64,000 bases of DNA. Source: Pseudomonadota bacterium. GTDB lineage: Bacteria; Pseudomonadota; Gammaproteobacteria; Pseudomonadales; Moraxellaceae. Under the pieces are notes generated by a model. That model was given only the letters and a program-made list of their open reading frames with translations. It was not told the DNA's origin and did not search any database. How positions within the stretch are numbered: the first letter of the stretch is position 1; every line of letters starts with the position of its first letter. Made by a program: the position numbers and the translations under genes. Shown in pieces: positions 60,106 to 64,000 of this stretch. Location of the stretch: positions 14,039 through 78,038 of the forward strand of contig JAEWKT010000055.1 in the NCBI GenBank assembly GCA_023393635.1, written 5' to 3'.

Positions 60106-62739
60106 ATGAATCAACAAATGTTGGGCAGCATCCATCAGGTGCTCTCAAAGCTAGGTATTGGCTTTAATCCTTCGCATCGCAGTATTCAATTAAAATTTGA
60201 TCAGCCCGCCCTTGAGCAGCAAGTTTTTATCCAGCGTCTTGATGGCCGTACTGCCATTAATGAAGGCTTAACCGCAAACCTCATCTGCCTGTCCACCGAT
60301 GCCCATCTGGGTTTAAAAACGTTTATCGGTCAGGCAGCAACCATTGAGCAGCTCACCGATCAGGGGCAGCATCATCCATTAAGCGGCATCATCACCGAAG
60401 CAATCAGTGGTCAGAGCGATGGTGGTTTTGCCGTCTATCAATTAAAACTACAAGATAGTTTTAGCAGCTTACTCGCCAAACGCCGTAACAGTCGCGTGTT
60501 TATGCAAAAGTCTGTCATCGACATCACGCAAATCCTGCTGGCAGAGTGGCAGCAACATAGTGAACTCTTCGCCAAAAGTATGACCTTTGACAAAAGTCAG
60601 CTGAGCCGCACTTATGATGTGCGCCCGTTTACCATGCAAAGCAATGAATCGGATTATGATTTTTTAACCCGACTATGGCGATCTGAAGGGATTAACTGGT
60701 TTATTGATAGTGCTGCACCGTATCAACATCAATTAAACCTGTTTGATGACAGTAAAGCACTGAGTCCATTAACCACCCATACTATTCGCTTTCATCGTAG
60801 TGACGCCACCGAACAACGCGATACCATCACTTCGCTTAGTGCTACCCGACAACTCAGCAGTAGCCAGATGCATATACAACGCTGGGATCAGCAACACGGC
60901 AGCATGAATGAACAAACCAACTTAAGTGTTGCCAAGCAAAGCAGCAGTTATTCGGCAGCGCGCTTAAGTCTGGAGCAGGCATGGCATATCGGTAGTGCGG
61001 CATTAGGGGACTTAGATGGGCAGGATCAAAATACCTTACCGCATGATGATCAGTTAACCCGTTTGGGTGAATTACTCATTAAACAGCAACAGCTAGAAGG
61101 TAAAAGCTTTACTGCATTTGGCAGCGTGCGTGATGTAAAGGTCGGTTACTGGTTTAAGCTAACAGGTCATAGCGAACTGGATCAGCAGCACAATGACACG
61201 GAGCGGCAGTTTTTAATCACGCAGCTGGATTTTTTTGCCCAGAACAACTTTCCTAAAGAACTGGATGCACGCATTGCTGGCTTAATTCAGCAAAGCCATC
61301 AGTTTGCCTTAAGCTCCCTTTGGTCTTTAGATCAGCCACATCAGGTAAAGATGACCCTGATACGCCGTGATATTCCGATTGTGCCATTTTATGATCCTTT
61401 GATTCATGTGGCCAAAGCAGCACCGATGCGTGCCAGAGTAGTAGGTACGCAAGGTGAGCAGATTCATGTTGATGCCTGGGGGCGTATCAAGGTTCAGTTT
61501 TTATTTTCACGGCCACAGGACAATACGCATAGCGGCGGTGCTGGTAGTAGCGGTACAGATAGCGATTCTGCGTGGTTAGATGTATTAACGCCTTGGGCTG
61601 GAGGTGATGAAGCAAGCTACGGGATGCGTTTTCTGCCTCGTGCTGGCGAGCTGGTGGCGATTGATTTCTTTGATGGTAATGCAGACCGACCCTTTGTATT
61701 AGGCCGTATTCATGAGGGATCACGACTTCCTGCCCAGTTTGACCATCAAGGCACCTTACCTGACACAAAAGCTTTAAGTGGGATTAAAAGTCAGGAAATC
61801 AATGGACAGGGTTTTAACCAGTTACGTCTGGATGATACCACGGGTCAGATCAGTGCCCAGCTGCAAAGTAGTCATGGGGCAAGTCAGCTTAATCTGGGTA
61901 ATCTCGTTCATCCACGCAGTAATGAGGAAGCTGAATCTCGAGGAGAAGGCTTTGAGCTGCGTACTGATATGGCAGGAGTCATACGAAGCAAAGCTTTTTA
62001 TCTCTCTACTTTTGCCCAAAATAAAGCAAATGCCAACCAACTGGACATTAGCGATGCACTTGAACAAACGTCTACCAGTTTGACTAGCATGAAAGCCTTA
62101 GCTGAATATACGCAAAAACAACAAGCTGAGCCTGCAGATATGCTGACCACTCTGGAAGCTTATATTCAAAAAGTTGAAACGCAGTGGTCAGACTTAAAAG
62201 CGATGAAAGACGCTGTCATGTTGATAGCTGCCCCTAAAAGTATTGCTGTTAGCTCTGGGGATAACCTTCATCTCCAAGCTTTGGGTGGTATAACGACTGG
62301 AAGTTGCAAGTCCATTAATACCAGTACAGATGAAAACTGGATATTAAATGCGAAGAAAAAAGTTAGCCTGTTTGCAGGTCAAGATAGCTTTAAGCTATAT
62401 GCTGCTAAGGGCAAATTTGATATTCAGGCGCAGGACAATACAGTGGGTATCACTGCCCGACAGCATGTCAAAATCATCTCTACAGAAGATGAAGTACATA
62501 TTAATGCTGATAAAGCAATTGTACTGACTGCGCAAGGCTCACAAATTAGAATTGATAGCAATGGAATAACTGCGATCACGCCTAAAGTCTTTAAAGCAAA
62601 AGCTGCCCAGCACCTGTTTGAAGCTGGGAGCAAAGTGAATGTCCCCTTACCTTTCTTTCCACAGAATATTTGCTGGGAATGTCTGGTAAAACGGGCATCA
62701 CAGCGTTCTGCCTTTATTAATAAAGGAGATGGCACTTGA
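60106..62739 (+). CDS. vgrG: Type VI secretion spike protein VgrG
   Basis: VgrG trimers form the puncturing tip of the type VI secretion machine. The 877-residue protein has the gp27-like N-terminal domain (about 1-400), with Y-D-F-L-T-R-L-W-R-S-E-G-I-N-W near residue 180. A gp5-like OB domain follows with W-G-R-I-K-V-Q-F. A C-terminal DUF2345-type beta-helix extension comes next, rich in H-I-N-A-D-K-A and I-x-I-D-S-N-G-I repeats. The last residues include N-I-C-W-E-C-L, a short Cys motif seen at the end of Acinetobacter VgrG proteins (my recollection). No large effector domain is fused. A DUF4123 gene overlaps its stop codon. Confidence 0.93.
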   Translation: MNQQMLGSIHQVLSKLGIGFNPSHRSIQLKFDQPALEQQVFIQRLDGRTAINEGLTANLICLSTDAHLGLKTFIGQAATIEQLTDQGQHHPLSGIITEAISGQSDGGFAVYQLKLQDSFSSLLAKRRNSRVFMQKSVIDITQILLAEWQQHSELFAKSMTFDKSQLSRTYDVRPFTMQSNESDYDFLTRLWRSEGINWFIDSAAPYQHQLNLFDDSKALSPLTTHTIRFHRSDATEQRDTITSLSATRQLSSSQMHIQRWDQQHGSMNEQTNLSVAKQSSSYSAARLSLEQAWHIGSAALGDLDGQDQNTLPHDDQLTRLGELLIKQQQLEGKSFTAFGSVRDVKVGYWFKLTGHSELDQQHNDTERQFLITQLDFFAQNNFPKELDARIAGLIQQSHQFALSSLWSLDQPHQVKMTLIRRDIPIVPFYDPLIHVAKAAPMRARVVGTQGEQIHVDAWGRIKVQFLFSRPQDNTHSGGAGSSGTDSDSAWLDVLTPWAGGDEASYGMRFLPRAGELVAIDFFDGNADRPFVLGRIHEGSRLPAQFDHQGTLPDTKALSGIKSQEINGQGFNQLRLDDTTGQISAQLQSSHGASQLNLGNLVHPRSNEEAESRGEGFELRTDMAGVIRSKAFYLSTFAQNKANANQLDISDALEQTSTSLTSMKALAEYTQKQQAEPADMLTTLEAYIQKVETQWSDLKAMKDAVMLIAAPKSIAVSSGDNLHLQALGGITTGSCKSINTSTDENWILNAKKKVSLFAGQDSFKLYAAKGKFDIQAQDNTVGITARQHVKIISTEDEVHINADKAIVLTAQGSQIRIDSNGITAITPKVFKAKAAQHLFEAGSKVNVPLPFFPQNICWECLVKRASQRSAFINKGDGT

Positions 62740-63641
62740 TGAATATCAACGATAATTGGTTAAGTGTGTTATCTACTACTTTTATAAAAGATCAACAAGA
62801 TTATGCAGATTTAAATATTTATGCGATTGCTGATGCCGCTCAGGACAAATATTTTTTAAAATCACTGGTTCATTTACGGCAAAAATGTTTACTGACAGAA
62901 GCAGCTGGGGACAAAGCAAGAGAAGTTTCTCCCCATTTACTGCAACTCCCTGTAGACTTTTCAGCTTCTGAGTGGACATGGATTGAAAAACATATCGCTG
63001 GCACTCCTAAAATGACAATTCTCACCTCCTCTTTACCTTTTGAGTTACTGTATGAGCATTTAAGGCAATTTCTAGAAGTAAAATTTGAAGGTGGGCTAGA
63101 GATGATATTGGCCTTTTGGGATCCTGCAATCTTAGCTTGTCTGGTCGGCCATAAAGAAGATGCCACCTTATATATTTCAGATCCTGTGCTTGATGCGGCA
63201 CAGAAAGAAACCCTACTCAGGCCAGTGAAAAGATGGTGGTATTGGGATCGCCAGGGAAATTTACAAGTAATTACTGGCACCAATGAAAACCTGTCTTTAT
63301 TACCTGCTTTTCACTCCTCTTTATTTTTCACAGTTGAACAAGAGGAGTTAATGATTGAGGCCACTTTTCCTGACAATTTAAGTTACTACTTAAGATTAAA
63401 TAATGGGTTTCTGGTCGATAAATTTACGGATCAAGAGCTATATGACCTCATCATTAATTCGCTTCCTGCAGCAAGAAGTTATGGTTTAACAGGAACCCGC
63501 GACATTTTAAATTTTATGTGCCTCCAATTGATTTATAAAGAAAACTTTGATACTAACCCGCAATTACAACATGCATTAGCTCAAGTTAAAGACAAAATCT
63601 TAAGTATGGATGACGCCATGCTTCAGCTCTCCAATCAATAG
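62739..63641 (+). CDS. DUF4123 domain protein, T6SS effector adaptor
   Basis: DUF4123 proteins (Tap/Tec type) load effectors onto VgrG. The 300-residue protein has the N-terminal alpha/beta part with I-Y-A-I-A-D-A-A-Q-D, L-P-V-D-F and the F-E-G-G-L-E-M-I-L-A-F-W-D-P core at about 120. The rest of the sequence is in keeping with family members of 280-320 residues. The stop of vgrG and the ATG share an A (TGATG), so translation is coupled; GGAG is ten bases upstream. An effector gene would be expected nearby; the next gene is a lipoprotein running off the window. Confidence 0.85.
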   Translation: MNINDNWLSVLSTTFIKDQQDYADLNIYAIADAAQDKYFLKSLVHLRQKCLLTEAAGDKAREVSPHLLQLPVDFSASEWTWIEKHIAGTPKMTILTSSLPFELLYEHLRQFLEVKFEGGLEMILAFWDPAILACLVGHKEDATLYISDPVLDAAQKETLLRPVKRWWYWDRQGNLQVITGTNENLSLLPAFHSSLFFTVEQEELMIEATFPDNLSYYLRLNNGFLVDKFTDQELYDLIINSLPAARSYGLTGTRDILNFMCLQLIYKENFDTNPQLQHALAQVKDKILSMDDAMLQLSNQ

Positions 63642-63660
63642 CAGAAAGGGCAATAACACC

Positions 63661-64000
63661 ATGAAATTTAAGTCAAAATTAATGATGCCGATAAGTCTGG
63701 CAATAAGCCTTGCTGGCTGTGTAGGCCTTGGCCCATATAAAACCTATTATCTGGGTACAACATCTTTCTTGTATGATCTATCTTATAACTCTTATATGGT
63801 TGAGCTAAACGGTAGTGAAATTGGCGGTGGATTTGGTGGTGGCATGAATACCTCACCCGTTAAGCTTGGCCCCCAAGTAGTAACTTGGCAAGAGTCGAAT
63901 AGTGATCGGTTGCATAAGGCCAAAAATATTGTTGTGCTTCGTCGGGAAGACTTAAAAAACAAGCATTATCTGGCGGTACATCTCTACCCTGACGATACCA
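63661..64000 (+). CDS. Lipoprotein of the VgrG cluster, partial at the right edge
   Basis: The first 113 codons are present. A basic N-terminus and hydrophobic stretch end in lipobox L-A-G-C with Cys20. After it, a beta-rich part has L-S-Y-N-S-Y-M-V-E-L-N-G-S-E and a G-G-G-F-G-G-G-M run, a weak echo of DUF3304-like T6SS-neighbourhood lipoproteins. It lies 20 bp after the DUF4123 gene. Lipoproteins in this position are often immunity proteins or structural parts, but no assignment is possible from this fragment. The start ATG has AAAGGG about 12 bases upstream. Confidence 0.75.
   Translation, partial: MKFKSKLMMPISLAISLAGCVGLGPYKTYYLGTTSFLYDLSYNSYMVELNGSEIGGGFGGGMNTSPVKLGPQVVTWQESNSDRLHKAKNIVVLRREDLKNKHYLAVHLYPDDT

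Noticed and set aside
62870..63283. 137-codon minus-strand frame that might be an immunity gene
   Set aside because: It lies wholly inside the DUF4123 gene, has no ribosome-binding site and no recognisable domain.
1..64000. CRISPR arrays, insertion sequences, prophage or integrase genes
   Set aside because: No regular repeat-spacer array, transposase or tyrosine/serine recombinase sequence was found in the window.

Overview
The window is chromosomal DNA of a low-GC gammaproteobacterium of the family Moraxellaceae, close to Acinetobacter or Alkanindiges. The evidence is the pyrG-kdsA-eno-ftsB-ispD order, the Acinetobacter-type porin, an AlkB alkane hydroxylase and an AlmA-like flavoprotein, each with an AraC-type regulator, and the pgk/fba pairing. 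Coding density is high and most genes are housekeeping.

Layout. 1-382 holds the N-terminus of a DAHP synthase running off the left edge. 548-3956 is a copper/export operon (TauE/SafE permease, CopA, CopB). 4066-10586 is a minus-strand block for isoprenoid synthesis, division, glycolysis, KDO and CTP (ispF, ispD, ftsB, eno, kdsA, pyrG), interrupted by a plus-strand LprI-like gene. 11257-13232 has a porin and a 2OG-Fe(II) hydroxylase. tRNA-Leu(UAG) follows at 13536-13620, with an inverted 31-bp copy of its 3' end about 230 bp away. 13702-19121 is a minus-strand run: unknown protein, Ser/Thr kinase, patatin, DUF1810, YtoQ, TsaD. rpsU-yqeY (without dnaG) and a secreted lipase-like lipoprotein come next.

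21738-28167 is minus-strand: a vWA/MoxR pair, YcgL, RNase D, RecR, YbaB and MetZ. 28441-30985 carries a PhaC-like hydrolase, a HIBADH-family dehydrogenase and a HIT protein. 31034-36067 has a membrane protein, a hexapeptide acyltransferase, a candidate small RNA, glnS, ppiB and lpxH. 36168-42264 has catalase HPII, class II aldolase, two paralogous Ala-rich lipoproteins and pgk. A decayed copy of the pgk 3' end lies between the two lipoprotein genes, so the pair arose by tandem duplication. 42459-45445 holds a DUF2237 gene, a Maf/YceF gene and mnmG.

45581-64000 is the accessory-rich end: alkB with a divergent AraC regulator; a four-gene surface-polysaccharide module (kinase-like fusion, HAD phosphatase, nucleotidyltransferase, WavE protein); zapE; an alpha/beta hydrolase; a second AraC regulator divergent from an AlmA/Baeyer-Villiger-like monooxygenase; ovoA for ovothiol synthesis; and a VgrG-DUF4123-lipoprotein set from a type VI secretion locus that leaves the window.

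The strongest unusual signals are the pgk-remnant/lipoprotein duplication, the inverted tRNA-Leu fragment, the four-gene polysaccharide module, a degenerate 13-bp repeat growing out of the eno stop codon, 21-bp phased repeats upstream of katE, a nested palindromic element before the vWA gene, and a terminator-ended candidate sRNA. All family assignments come from reading motifs and known gene orders; no database search was run.
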